The notes: a model not told the origin generated them from the letters alone. Shown: positions 49,192 through 61,742, counted from the first letter of the stretch. The stretch is 64,000 nucleotides of DNA from Cavia porcellus (GCF_034190915.1 NW_026947485.1:50575019-50639018); one strand, 5' to 3'. Numbers and translations are program-made.

Positions 49192-49921
49192 ATCAATTAT
49201 CTTTCACAGGAACCTTGCTCTGCATATTCAGTTATGCTGTGTTTGCTCCCAATTAGTGCATTCACTCACTGCGATGGATTTATTGAGCAGAGGTCAGTGC
49301 TTTAGGTGTGTAACGCCATTGGTGAACAAAACTTACAACAAGAACCAGTAAAAAGTAGGAGGGGGGGGAGGGACGGGAGACAATAAACAGTAATTATGTA
49401 TTCAGACTCTTTACACCTTCCTCATTTTCAAAGAAAATTTCTTATTTCTTTTATTTATGCACAAAAGGTAAATTGTTTAACTTGATGAGTGACGCCTGTA
49501 TATTCATAGGTACTTTCAGGGGACAGAAAAAACTGCTTTAAAGAAAAACACCTCATAAAAGTGAATTGTACACTCTTAGGCCTATGCTTGGAATGTAAAA
49601 GTTTTAGGTTATACTGCAGATGAATGTAACCTTATGACAAATAAGGAAGTGATATTATTGGTAGATATGTTAAGGCTAAGAGTGTAGTTCTACTTTGAAC
49701 ATGCAGCTGTGTTGGATTGTAACTTAAAAGCTGCTAAACTTTTAGCAAAGGAAGAGACGTGGGAATTTTTTTTTCATCTAATGAGTTCATATTACTAAAT
49801 GATGGCGACCATGGCTACAGAAATAAACAAAAAACAAGCAAAAAACCCAAAGGCAATACAAACAAATGAACAAAAGTAATGCTTAAAGGAAGCATCTACC
49901 TTTCGTGAGTTATAAAACACT

Positions 49922-50012
49922 TTTTTTTGTTTTGTTTTGAACTCATGAGATTGAACTCATGACCACGCATTTGCCAAGCAGGCACTTACACCACTGAGCT
50001 AAACCCTGGCTA
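49922..50012 (-). mobile_element. ID-type SINE
   Basis: Antisense: TTGAACTCATGACCACGCAT ... CCACTGAGCTAAACCCTGGC, after a T/G-rich run. Confidence 0.85.
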
Positions 50013-50579
50013 TGATAACTTTTTTGAGAGTGAAAATCTCAGGACTGCTGGACATTATATTTCAGAGTGAAACATGCTTCCAGATCTATGGATTATTTTC
50101 TAAAGAAAGCTGCAAGAATTTTGAAATTGTATGTTTTGATTTGTAGAATAATGAAAAGCTGACATGCATGCATTTGGGATGCAAAGAGGGTAGTGCCCCG
50201 TATTATATCGTTCATGAGCAGTGTCCACACTGCTTTTATTCATGCCATGTGACACAGGTTCACAAAAACCAGTCTATTTCTAGCCCATACTCTGTCTTGT
50301 GGCCATCTCTTCGCTCAGTCACTGTGGCAGAGTGACACCAGAAACTTCGAAGTACAGTTGTTATGTCGCCGACTCTTACCACGTTCTCACTGGCTTGAAT
50401 CACCAGCAGTATATACATGACTGTCCCATCAGGCAGCTTGATCCTCTGGTAGTTAGCTATTTAACAGAGGCATCCCAGTAAAATTTTAGGATATTAAATA
50501 ATGCATACTTAACAGGAAAACAAAACTTCGATAAAATAAAAAATTTTAATGCAATGAGTGTATAAAATAACACTTTAAA

Positions 50580-51145
50580 CATCAACTGTTTACCTGCTTA
50601 CAAGATCTAAAAATAACTGCAGAAATAAATTCCTATGTGAAGTACAATGAAAATACAAACAAAACTACCATATAAATAATCTGCTTCAGTTGTCACACCT
50701 GAGGGCAGTCTTCACAAAGGAGAACAACGTATTCCACACACAAATCTTGCTTACACTCACAGCACCTGTACTTTCTTTTCCTGTTTAGCAGGCCATACTA
50801 GTCACCTTTCTTGTTTTTGTCAGGAGCTTATTATATTACACAGTGAGCACTTAGTACAAAAATGAAATACTGTTTACAATAAACATCAACATTTTCTACA
50901 TCAACTGTTTGCTTATTAAATAAAAAAAATAATAGAAATAAATTCCTATGTGAACTACCAAGAGAATACAAATAAAACCCTACTACCAAAAATAATCTTT
51001 TCTTCGATCATCAAACCTAAGGCAGTTTTCACATGAGAACAGCATGTTTCATGTACAAGTATCGCTTACACTGATAGCACATGTGCTTTACCTGTCTTCT
51101 TTAGTAGGACATATGTGACATCTTGCTGGTTTTCCTGTTTTCTTA
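50580..51145. repeat. Diverged tandem duplication of the transposase 3' end
   Basis: Both 50,580-50,800 and 50,890-51,110 contain ACATCAACTGTTT, then AGAAATAAATTCCTATGTGA, then AATACAAA, then GGCAGT(C/T)TTCACA and CTTACACT(C/G)A(C/T)AGCAC. Spacing is about 300-310 bp and the copies are clearly diverged. Confidence 0.8.
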
Positions 51146-51534
51146 GAGGTTCCTATGATGTTTCACCTGTTTGTTCACCAGTCTGCTCCAGAGTTCCTTT
51201 CTGGAATTCTTTGGTCAAGTCGATACTGTTTTTCCTCTGTTGTAATTGATCATTTATCAATTCCAATCCCAATCATCTAAGAAAATTTCTCCATGATATT
51301 TTGTACTTGTTATTTTCTTTGTAAACTATGAAATAATTTATGCCTGACATGTTTAGGATCCAGTAAAACACAATCACTGGAAAACACTTTGTGTTTCAAA
51401 TGACATCATAGTTTTTGCGTAACTTGTCAACAATATCTACTCCACCTTTCATTTTGCCGTGAAATCTGACTATTTCTAACTCCACATTTATTTTGAAGAT
51501 TCATGATCAATCCTTTTCTGTTGTTCTTTGATTT

Positions 51535-51672
51535 TGTGGGACATAGTCTTGCTACACAGTTCAGGTTAGATTTGAACTCACTATGTAGCAGAGGCTGACC
51601 TTGAACTCACAGGCTCCTCCAGCCCCAGCCTCCCAAATGCTGGGATTACAGGTGTGCACACCTTTTCAGCTT
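51535..51672 (-). mobile_element. B1 SINE inside the piggyBac relic
   Basis: GGGACATAGTCTTGCTACAC ... ATGCTGGGATTACAGGTGTG, antisense. It separates the KNKVV block from the KGGVD block. Confidence 0.88.
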
Positions 51673-51926
51673 TAGTGTCAGTCTTCCCAACATGATGTAA
51701 CACTGACAGTATCCATACTACTTTGTTTTTCTTCAACATGTAAGAGGCCGATGTCTTTCTGAAATCAAAGATTATACTACATATTTCTCTGTTGTGAACT
51801 TGCAACTTTTTTTTAGGAAGCTCCCTTTTATTTCACAAGAAATTTTCAACAACCTTCATCAATAAAATGATGCAAGTTGTTTGTAAACTGTCATGTATTC
51901 AGATGGTGTACAAATCACTTGAGTTT

Positions 51927-52081
51927 GAGCCGGGTCTGGTGGCTCATGCCTATAATCCCAGTACTTGGGAGGCTGAGGTAGGAGGATCGTTGCGAGTTTG
52001 AGACCAGCCTTGGCTGCAAAGCGAACTCAAGGCCAGCCTGAACTGCATAGAAAGACCCTGTCTCAAAAAAAAAAAAAAAAA
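51927..52081 (+). mobile_element. B1 SINE inside the piggyBac relic
   Basis: GAGCCGGGTCTGGTGGCTCA ... AAAGACCCTGTCTCAAAAAA. Duplication AAAT(C/T)ACTTGAGTTT at 51,912-51,926 and 52,082-52,096. Confidence 0.95.
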
Positions 52082-52599
52082 AAATTACTTGAGTTTAGAA
52101 CAAAGCTTTCAGAAAGTGAATAAATAGCAGTCAATTGTCAAATTTTTTCTTTTCATTCCTAGTAGCTCTTTTTATCATCAAAACATAGGCAATTTTGAAA
52201 GAAACCAATTTTTTGTCATTATTATCCTAAATGTCTCAATGCCACATTTGACACTTCTCCATAAATCCTTTCAATTCACACAATTAGAATGATAATGTCC
52301 TGCTATGAAGGCTTTTAGTTTAGATAGTGATATTATAATAAATAAATTTTTATTACTATTGATGCATATGTTTTACTTGTATTTCATTATTAGTGTATTT
52401 CAAAACATCTTGTTGCATATTGTCTATTAAAAACAATTTTCAACAGATTCACACTGTTGGCATTTTGTCCATAATGTGGTTAAACCTCACGCATTTTCAT
52501 TTTGACACGGGTACTCACACTTTGCCATTCATACCAAATGAGTGTACACAAAGATTGCTTCCTATATTCCCTCAGCACAACTACTGAGGTGCACAGCCA

Positions 52600-53290
52600 G
52601 CTAGCATTATGCTAAAGTCCATATTTTTGTTAGAAAAATATGGCTGGGGTGTACTTTACCCACCATGATGATCTTTGATCACATTAGATGATGGAATTTA
52701 ACTCCGAGTGGCCTGGCAGTGAACAGATAGGTTGAGCACACGTGGAACAGGTAAGTCCTTCCCTGTATAAACACTCTCAACTGTGGTGGGCACTACACTG
52801 GATTTCCTCTAACTCTAGCCTGCGATACAGGAGTCACTTCCAGAGTAAAATCCCAGTTTTTGCAGTTTATAATCATCATGGGTTTTTCTCATGTCCAGTG
52901 CTGCAGACCTTCTCGGGCTTACTTTGTGTCACCAGAGACACAGCTCCCTCTCCAGAAGGTCCTGCTTTTTCTTCCCTCCTTTTCTGCATTTTGCAACATT
53001 TCTCTGTAGTTTGTGGTGTTCCTGTCAGCTCCCTCCAGCTCCTGGAGCTCTACATTGTTTTGTCTTCCTCAAGTTTTTATTTTCTAGGTGTCTCAATTCC
53101 AGGTCCCAGAGAGGGTACATTTTGCCGCCTATCTCTACATTTTCAATCCAGATGCAGGGAGATGCTGAATGTGGAAATGAGGCCTGCATAACGCTAGGTT
53201 CCATTCTCTGGTGTACCTTCGTATGCCCTAAATTTAGCAGAAGGATGCTGAGTTAAGAAACTTTTCAAGGTTAGAATCCAAGGAAAGATT
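52600..53290. other. Intergenic sequence, unclassified
   Basis: GC-richer block at 52,880-53,180 with open frames of 120-150 codons on the plus strand but no family motif, splice context or codon-usage signal. Possibly dispersed repeat. Confidence 0.35.
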
Positions 53291-53299
53291 TCACATGTA

Positions 53300-53580
53300 G
53301 AAACATGGAGCATCATGTGTCCCACTACTGTTAAGTGAAATAAATCAGATACACAAGCTAAATATCTCATGGTTTCTGTTTTGAGACCCCAAATAAAAGT
53401 AAAGAACAAATAAAAGATAAATGTTCAAATGAGCTGAGGAACAAGGGAGAGGGGATGGGAACAAGAATGAGGGGTTGAAGGGAGGGGAGGCGGCTGGGGG
53501 AAAAAAAAGCAAGATGTATGACATACAAATTCCCTACAAAGAATGTTATCATCACATATATCTAAAATGTACCAGTAAAA
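53300..53580 (+). mobile_element. L1 3' end fragment
   Basis: GTTAAGTGAAATAAATCAGA ... ACATACAAATTCCCTACAAA ... CTAAAATGTACCAGTAAAAAG matches the 3' end of the minus-strand L1 at 28,560-28,900. Confidence 0.8.
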
Positions 53581-53589
53581 AGAAAAAAA

Positions 53590-53760
53590 GTCAAAAACAT
53601 AATAGAAAACAGGAAGTCAGATTTTTTGCAAATGGGAGGAGGGATGATAGATAGAGTAGGGAGGATGTAAAAAGAATTAAGGTGTGCTATGTACAATCTC
53701 CCACGATGCATGTAATCACGCATTGTACTGCAAAGATGTACTAAGTCATCCACCTACAGC
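53590..53760 (+). mobile_element. L1 3' UTR fragment (second type)
   Basis: Contains GATAGAGTAGGGAGGATG, GGTGTGCTATGTACAATCTC and TACTGCAAAGATGTACTAA, parallel to 42,333-42,495 and 5,820-5,970. Confidence 0.65.
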
Positions 53761-54359
53761 GCTGAGCTAAGCCTGAAGTGAGAAGAGCGACACCTGCTGG
53801 CTTCTCTCTGGAACTGTACCATATCCATTCATTAAAAGTTTCAAACATGATCACATCTCACTTAAACATATGCTCACAAACACAGAGCTCTTCTAAGGCG
53901 TGGTGACATCTCTGACCACGAAGTCTTGCGACCACTGATGAAGAGGTCTAAAAATACTGTAATTCTCCATACTCCAATATATTAAATTTCACATATTTTA
54001 TGGTTGGCAGTATTAAATATTTTGGAATAACCGTTTAAATTTTTCCCTTAAAAAGTTTTTTATTCAGTTTTAGGAAGATTGTTCTTAAGCTCAAAATTCC
54101 CAGCTAAAGTTCTACCATTTAGCTAGATCTTAAAACCCATCTGCAGTTTTTCAAATGTGAAATGACACAGGGTGGAGAGGAGGCTACATCTTGTAAGAGA
54201 AGTTTAAACTACAGGCGAGAAGAAACAAAATAGTATTGACAAGCAAAAAGGAAGTTTACTTTCCTCTGGTACAAAGCCAACAACGTGGCTCCAGTTGGCA
54301 CAGGGCTCCAAAATGTGAAGGGGTGTAAGCAACCACTGTATCTGGACTTAGGGTTAGAA

Positions 54360-54515
54360 ATGGAAGCACTTGGAGAAGTTGAGGTAGGAAGATCCTAAGT
54401 TTGAGCTCAGCCTGACAACTTAGCAAGACCATGGCTCAAAATAAAAATTAAAAGGGGCTGGGTATGTTGCTTATGGCAAAGGCTGTGGGTTGTTTTCATC
54501 CAGCCTTAATAAAAA
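54360..54515 (+). mobile_element. B1-dID-type composite SINE
   Basis: GAAGCACTTGGAGAAGTTGA ... CAAGACCATGGCTCAAAAT (B1 part) followed by GGGGCTGGGTATGTTGCTTA ... TTTTCATCCAGCC (ID part). Confidence 0.72.
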
Positions 54516-54954
54516 GGTGAGAAGGCATCAAAGTCTGAAGCAAGATGGACAAAAAGGAAAACGAGAAGGGAGCGTGCACAGGTTCTGATTCTATGGAAGA
54601 CTACAAAAGTTGTCCTACACTACTTTTGCTTTTCTCATTAGCCAGAACTTAGAAGATGGCCAATTACAAATCAAGAGGGTCAACAGCTGTACTGAATCTG
54701 TACTCCATGCCAGATATATTCAAGATCATCATCCTGGAGTCATGTGGCCTCTCCTAGCTGTTGTCCATTCTGCAAGGGCAGATGAGCAGGAGAAAATGGA
54801 CACTGAATGGACAACTACCAGTTTCTCTCAGATTACTCCTTTGACCTGTATGAATGTTCTCTTCTTACTATACAAAAAATACTACTCCTCCACAAGGGAT
54901 ATACCACCAAGGTCCTAGTCTCTTCTTGTAGTCAGTTCAAAGTCCTAGGCATCT

Positions 54955-55265
54955 GGGTAAATATATCACCAGCAAACTAATAATATCTGCTTCAACGCAC
55001 TCAATATGGATGTAGGGGTTGAGTAATTACAATTCATAAATGGAACAAAGTGGAAATAATATAGTGGTTACATAAGAACACAAATCTAATGTTCTGTATC
55101 ACTTAAATAACTATAGTAGCATAAAAATTGGACACTTCAAAACAGCTAGCAGGATTTTGAATGTCCAGCACAAAGACATTGAAGTGACATGCAATTACCC
55201 TCATCTGATCACTACATATTGTATATGTGTACCCCACAAACAAGTATAACTCTAAATTAAAATGT
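54955..55265 (+). mobile_element. Old L1 (L1M-type) 3' end
   Basis: CACTTCAAAACAGCTAGCAG, GATTTTGAATGTCCAGCACA and CTGATCACTACATATTGTAT ... GTGTACCCCACAAACAAGTA follow the usual 3' end of ancient mammalian L1. Confidence 0.7.
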
Positions 55266-55269
55266 ATTT

Positions 55270-56885
55270 TTAAAGTAACAGGAATCTTAAGGGGTCTCTA
55301 TTCTTGACAAGGAAGTTCAATGGTTAGCCCATAGGGGGCAGTCCTTCTGTTTGGATTTTTGGGAAGAACTTGCCTATTCTTGAGGAATTTTCTTCATTTT
55401 CTATTATTCTTTCTGACTCCAACTGGGGCTGTAGTTATCACAGTAATACCACACAGCAGTCTACCCAGAGTAGTTCCTGTTAACACCTGTTCTATGTATT
55501 TAAAGCTCTTTTCTCTAACACTTTGTGATTTGGTTAACCCAGTGCCCATTCCATTCCTGAACTAGATTAGTAAGAAACTGACTTCTGTCAATAATCACAT
55601 ACATTTGGAAGAGGAATCCAAGTCTCACATGAAACCGCAGCTATGATTTCAGTCTAGCAAGATCAGGAACTCAGAACTCAAGCTAATGTGTTGGGACATA
55701 TGGAAACGGAGATAAACTTGCATAAAGACACTTTGTGGTCATGTTATATAGCAACAGAAAATACTTTCCAAGATAGTGGACTTGGGTCAAGCCAGTGTAC
55801 TACTGTATTTTCATCCCTGCCCTCAATCTATCTCCCACTAATACATCACTTGGGACCTGTAGCCCACAAGAGAATGAACAAAAGTTTAGTGAATTTGGAA
55901 CATTTTTGGATCAGTGGCTAGTACATGGAAACCCTTACCAGATTTGATATTGCAAGTTCAATCAGGCTCTGATGTCTCCTCACATATGGGCAGATTCAGT
56001 ACAGCAGTTAACCACTTATACCTCAGTATGTACATTTGCTATCTTTCTCTCTCTCTGATGGCACAGGTCATCATTCTCAATTTTCCCTGCCATCTTTCCT
56101 ATCATTAATGCCACTGACTGTTTACTTTCAAGGCAACAGAGGCAAGCAATATCAAGTGTATTGTCATTGCCTTCCAAGGGTCAGCTACTTTCTAGCCTGC
56201 AATTATTTATGTCCTATTCACTCCCTCTAGCTAGTGAAGCAGTATTTTTTTCTTCCACAGTATCAATTCTGAATAAAGAATGAGTTAGGAGGCATCATTA
56301 GTATTTGGTTCCTAGGGGCAGGGCTGATGTATGTACAGCAGAAAGCACTTCCCACACTGTACTGTACTGAAATGTCAAGAACCCATTGATGCACATTGCT
56401 GGCCCAATTTTTTTGTAGGTTGAAAGGCAGAAGTGTTTAAAAAAAAAAAAAAAAGAAAGCAAGCCAACAACAAATAATTAAACCAAACCAGCAGTGGCTG
56501 ATACAGGGTAAGTTTATTTCTCAATAAAGTTCCAATTAGTCTAAGACTGGTAAGGCTTTCCATAATGTCAGACTCAGGTGTCAAAGAATCTGGATTTCAA
56601 TTTCTGTGGTATTCAGAACTTGCTTGACGTTAGGAAAGTTTGCAATGTTATATAAACTGCAAGCATTTTTTTCCCATGAGTAGTTTATCATTTGACCTTG
56701 CTAAGAGCACTTTACACCACATATTACATCTTCATTTCTAAGTCAAATAATTATCAATTTTTGTGTAAGATTCTGAAATTACTTAAAAATATGTACTTCA
56801 GCTCTTTTATGAACTTACCATTTTATACTATTAAATGGATTCACTTGAACCCCCTGCACCCCCATTTTTAGAGTAATTTACCTTT
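55270..56885. other. Unique intergenic sequence
   Basis: No exon, RNA gene or clear repeat recognised, apart from an A-run at about 56,438-56,454. Confidence 0.4.
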
Positions 56886-56889
56886 ACCC

Positions 56890-57330
56890 CACTGATACCA
56901 GATGCTGCTTTTAAAATCAAAGCATGGCACTAAGTTGTACCAAATGCTTTTGTGGTATCTACTAAAATGATTTTTTTCTTCTTTAATATTCTAATGTAGT
57001 AAGCTGCATTGCTAGGTTCCAAACAGGGAATACTCATTGCATTCTAGTCATAAACCATACTTGGGTACAATGTAGTATTCCTTGGCCATTTATACAGTAA
57101 GGAGTTTTGCTCTTAACTTTACAGAGAAGTTTCATCAACCTTGTTTTTGGTGTTTCAGCTTAAGGCCACTTTCGTAACATAGCTTTCATATTTTCTTTCC
57201 ACCTAGAATAATTCCTGTAACAGAAATTTATGTATCGAGAGTTGGATGAAATTCACCAAAAAAGTCTGAGACCTTCTGAGAGGTACAAGTAAACTTTCAG
57301 TTTTGCTGTGGATATGATCTTTGCCATTTT
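56890..57330 (-). mobile_element. Old L1 ORF2 fragment, minus strand
   Basis: Wording such as AAATGCTTTTGTGGTATCTA, GTTGGATGAAATTCACCA and CATTCTAGTCATAAACC follows an antisense ancient L1 reverse-transcriptase region, heavily mutated. Confidence 0.55.
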
Positions 57331-58627
57331 TCTACCTTGCCTGGGTCAGGATGGACAGATGTATTCTTTCACATACTTTAATGTCAACACATTACCTATT
57401 TTTTAAAAGAAAAACATACGATACAAAAAAATAAAAAATGTGCACCTGCATACCTATCATTAAATTTAAGCAATCTTAGATATAACTAAATTTCCCATTT
57501 GTTTCTCCTCACATACTGATTTCATTTTTATCTCAATTCCGTGTTTTATACATTTGCAATACATAAAATGGTATTTAGTTTTATAAATTTTTAAACTTGT
57601 TTATAAAATTAGTGTACTTACCTTCTGTAACTTCCTTTTTTCCCTCGTGTTTTGTCAGTATACTGCTATAAGCAGCTCTGATTTAGAGCACTAAGTGTGT
57701 TCTGAACTAAATCGGGGTATGTACATGGGTTTAAGGTTTTTGCCATTACAAGTCTCTAGAATGGAATTTCACTTTTGATTAAGTTTTATTTATTTATTTT
57801 TCCACCATAAGGTTACACAATGAGAAAAACATGAGGATACATGGTCTGTGTGTATATGTGTTATGTGTGTGTGGGGTGGTTCTTTCCTTTTTCTCCTGCA
57901 TCTTGCCATATGAAAAAAAAGAAAGTCTTCTCTAAATACTTAATTTATATGTAAGAAAACTGGCTCCTGAGGATTCGTTTTTCAGGTAAAATCCTGGGAT
58001 GACAGATCTGGGTTCAGAATCAGTATTCAGATTCCATTAAATTAACAAGTCAGCTGCACAAAATATGAAGCCAAAGAGGAAAATAACGATTTTTACTGTT
58101 TACACAAGTGTCAGGGATATTTTTGCAATAAGAAGGCTTTGAAAATTTATTTGGCTTAAAAACTGGGCATTTTACAATTTCTTCTAATAACCTGTAATTC
58201 TAAGATACACCAATTTTTTTTTCCTGCCATCTATTAATCTGAATGCTTTAATTCCACATCGTCTCACAGATGAGTGAAGATTTACACTACTACAATAAAT
58301 AGCTGGTTTGGCCATTTATGTAATGTACACATTTTGTAAAATGTGTACTTTCTAGTCAGTTTGTATGGAAAAAAAAAGTCTAATTCAGTCACACTGCAAG
58401 AGAATGAAAACATACTAATCAGCACATTTTTGCTAGGTAATGCCAAAGGTAGGAATAAAGATATTTTATTATCTTACTGGCTATACTGTTTATAAGAACA
58501 TTTATTTATAATTTTACTCTTCACATTGTTTTCATTATATATTATGGTATGCTTTAAAATCTCAATTTAGTTTTGAAGCAGACATTACTATGCCTTGTGA
58601 CATTCTATATGAGAAATGTCAACTGCA

Positions 58628-58716
58628 ATTTTTTTTTTTTTTTTTTTTTTGCTACCAGGACACCTTGTGCTTGCCAGAAGGTTGCTTATGCCACTGAGTT
58701 GTATCCCTCGTCCGTC
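58628..58716 (-). mobile_element. ID-type SINE
   Basis: A run of about 24 T, then GCTACCAGGACACCTTGTGC ... CACTGAGTTGTATCCCTCG; antisense and partly deleted. Confidence 0.8.
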
Positions 58717-60249
58717 AAGTGTATTTTGATGCTTCAATGATATACAAAAGGATTTCTTGCCGACCCAAGAAAATCGTTAGTGTGCTGAAGTACAGTTAAG
58801 AATTCATCCTTTTTAGGAAACTCTCCTTGACTTGACATCTTTTAAAACTACCTTAGGAACAATAAAGCTTGGTGTTTACATTACAAAGAACCCAATTTTA
58901 ATTATAAATGCACATTTTAATGTGCTACCCATGATAGATCCTCCTAAATGGATTTAAGGTGTACTTTTCAACTGCCCTCAACAAAGCAGCCTTATCCATT
59001 TCCTGCAGTTTTATAAACATCAGCATTTTGTATATATGTAAATATGTTGTGATGACAAAAAGAATGGAAAACCCTGCCAGAGGCCCATAACTAGTCTATA
59101 GACTTCTTTATGAAACAGTTATATATTTTCTGAACTCCATCATATATTAATAGTCCTCTGGATACCGTATGATTAATCTTGAATGACCTGACATTAATTT
59201 CCATTTCCAATTAGACATTACAAGTTCAATGGGCTATTTAAACTGGTAAATATTTTGTATATTCTCCAATTGCTATCATTCCTGGCCAATCCTAAAATAA
59301 AGCTCAAGCATAACAGAATGTCAACTCTAAAGATGCCTATGCAGAGTTTAGTCTTAAAAAATTGTTTCAGTACCCCCAAGTTGACATTTTAAAACTGGCA
59401 AGTGTTTGTCATTGTCTCCAGAAGTAAATTACTTTAGGTAAGTGAACAAAATTATGCATCCAAGAAAAAAATGCATATCCTTTATGGAATTTTTAAAAAA
59501 TGTACTTGCATTACAAAGTAACTCTTCACTAAATATGCCTTTATAGGTTTAAACACTAGTGCAAAGATACAAAATCATGATCTGGTATGAAAGACCTTTT
59601 GAAAGGATTGTCTATTATTTGAAAGCCTTCAACATAGTTATTAAAAGTCAAAGTGATTTTAAACATAGAAAGCAGTACTCAAGTGATACATAATTATCAG
59701 TAGTTGTTCTTAATTAGTTTTCCTGAGTACATTCCTTTTGGCGACATTTCATAATGAATTAGAACTTCCAGGACAACTTTCTTTTAAAGTTCCTATCCTT
59801 ATTTGGTTTCCAAAAATCTCAAATGTTTAACAATTCCCAAAAACTTCTGTATACATATTTATCTAATTCTTAAAAATGTAATCAGCATATATAGGCACAA
59901 ACTTTCCCCAATTTATGACTTCTCAAAGGTGTAACACTGTACTTGTGTAACATTCTATTTTTCACTTTCAGTATTCAATAAATTATATGATCTTCAATAT
60001 TTTATTATAAAATAGGCTTGTTAGATGACTTAGCTCAAGTGTAACCCAGTGTAAATGTTAAGTATGTCTGAGGTGGTTACGCTCTGATGTTTCAAAGTTT
60101 ATGTGCATTTGTGTATCATGTACATTTCTGACTGTTATACTTTCTTTTTATGATAAGTTTGTTGGGGTTGTAACACTACTGTCAGTCTGTATATAGTCTG
60201 TATTCATAGTCTAGGAGAAAAAGTTCTCAGGTCAAAACACTTCTACCAA

Positions 60250-60445
60250 GTTTTTTTTTTTGGAAGGATACAGGGATTGAACCAGAACCTGTATGCTGAG
60301 CTACATCCCCAGCCCTTTTATTTTTATAATGAGACAGGGTCCTGATAAGTCATTACATTTCTGATGCTGGGCTTGAATTTGTGATCCTCCTGCCTCAGCC
60401 TCCCTGAACAGTGGGATCATAGTCAGGTGCCACTATGCTTGGCTC
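60250..60445 (-). mobile_element. B1-dID-type composite SINE
   Basis: Antisense ID part (ACAGGGATTGAACCAGAACC ... GAGCTACATCCCCAGCCC) followed by an antisense B1 part (TGAGACAGGGTCCTGATAAG ... CCTCCTGCCTCAGCCTCC). If CAPZA2 uses a distal poly(A) site, this lies in its 3' UTR. Confidence 0.8.
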
Positions 60446-60694
60446 AAGAATTCTTGATTTCAGTATCAAGAAATGATTTTCCCAACCCTAGGCTTCATGT
60501 TGCTTGTGCCCATCTATTCTCTTCCCTCAGCTAGTCACTTTCTTGGTCATACCTTGTATTACTAGTAACTCTCCCAGAAATCTTGATTTAAACACGACAC
60601 ATTCTAACCACTTTTACATTTCTAGTTCACTCCTTTTAGATCCTTAATTGAACATATGTATAATCCACTGCGCCAAATTTTCAACTCTCTTCTC

Positions 60695-60750
60695 TCTCTT
60701 TATATACACCCTAAATATACACCTTATATATACACCTTTATATACACTCT
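60695..60750. repeat. TATACACC-type short tandem repeat
   Basis: TATATACACC(CTAAA/TTA/TTTA) recurs four times with small changes. Confidence 0.75.
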
Positions 60751-61736
60751 AAATCAATTACCACATCTAGAGGAGTCTTCTATTTTCCTGGCTATCAAAC
60801 TTTCCCAGGCTCATTCACTGTCCCATTCTCCTGTAGTGCATTCTCTCTCCCGTGTCTAACTACTGTAATATTTCACTTTGAAATCTGTAATAGACCTTCT
60901 GATCAGATCCCTGCTCCCAACCACCTACCTGCTCCTTCCAGAATCTTCCCCAACTCAAACCCATATTTCATGTTCCACATTCCTTGACAGTTCTCTTTAT
61001 ATCATGATCCTGAAATTTCATCAAATCTTGCTGATTTTTACCTACTGCTTTACCAGTTCATCCAGGTCATCATTTTCTTTCAATTGGCTTATTGTAACAG
61101 TCTCTTACTTATTCCTCCCGATTCTACCCTTTACCCCTGCCTGTTGGTTCAGCCTATTAAACGAAGAGCCATTAGGTCTCCTATTAAAAGAATATCCCTG
61201 AGCTTCAGGATACTTTGAGGTTTCATCTTTTCCTTTAATAAAATGTTATTCATAAACTGAAAAGACTGTAAAAGACTAGTCCATTGTACACAAATTTTGG
61301 AATGAATTTTAAACTACTTTTGATAAATTTTGACAACATGCAAATTTTAAAAACATTTGCATACATCTTCAAGCATGTTTTCTAAATTATTAAAAAAAGC
61401 CAAAGGAATTCCCCTTTTTGGAATGGACTATAAACTCAAGACAGCCCAACTAACACAACTAATCTATATTTATCCAATATTTAGTTCAGAATGATCATCA
61501 AACTTTTGAATAAGTTTTTTAAAAAGTGAACAGATAATTCATAAATCAATTCATTTTCCTTAGGAATCCCAATACACACAACTTGCAAACTAAAGAGAAA
61601 ATGATTTAGCCAAAGAAGTCATAATTTCAGATTATATTCTCAGTGGTTTCAAAGCCCAACAGTGATATTTAAAAAGAAATTAAACATGCTTTCATTGAAT
61701 TTTTAAAAATCTATACAATTTAAGCTAATGAAATAT

Positions 61737-61742
61737 TTTATT
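61737..61742 (-). terminator. CAPZA2: Candidate poly(A) signal for CAPZA2
   Basis: AATAAA on the minus strand, 1.2 kb after the stop codon, in a context of AACAATAAAATATTTC. Confidence 0.45.

Larger units (their letters stand above)
50560..52560 (-). pseudogene. Decayed piggyBac-type transposase gene
   Basis: Reading the minus strand from right to left and allowing frameshifts, piggyBac transposase landmarks appear in order. They are KYTNNEIQVK (near 52,380-52,400), SKLKAFIAGHYHSN (52,275-52,322), MTKNWFLSKL (52,195-52,225), CLCFDDK (52,170-52,191), REICSIIFDFRK and LKKNKVVWILSVLHH (51,690-51,790), KGGVDIVDK (51,424-51,450; part of the DDE core) and a C-terminal cysteine-rich domain (RCHICP at 51,107-51,124, then CYQCKRYLY). 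The 3' part is duplicated: YRCCECKQDLCV and CEDC at 50,704-50,769 correspond to the copy near 51,000-51,125. Two B1 SINEs interrupt it (51,535-51,672 and 51,927-52,081). The middle of the catalytic domain, including the expected DNWF motif, appears deleted. No TTAA-flanked terminal repeats were identified. It is a fossil, not a working gene. Confidence 0.75.

Noticed and set aside
50299..50481. 60-codon open frame left of the piggyBac relic
   Set aside because: No transposase or other motif, on the opposite strand; no support as coding.
52742..53256. Overlapping 149- and 121-codon open frames
   Set aside because: Two frames open over the same Cys/Ser/Leu-rich sequence, no start context or family; looks like chance in GC-richer non-coding DNA.
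60695..60750. CRISPR-like short repeats
   Set aside because: Only a few imperfect TATACACC units with no spacers, in a mammalian genome; an ordinary microsatellite.
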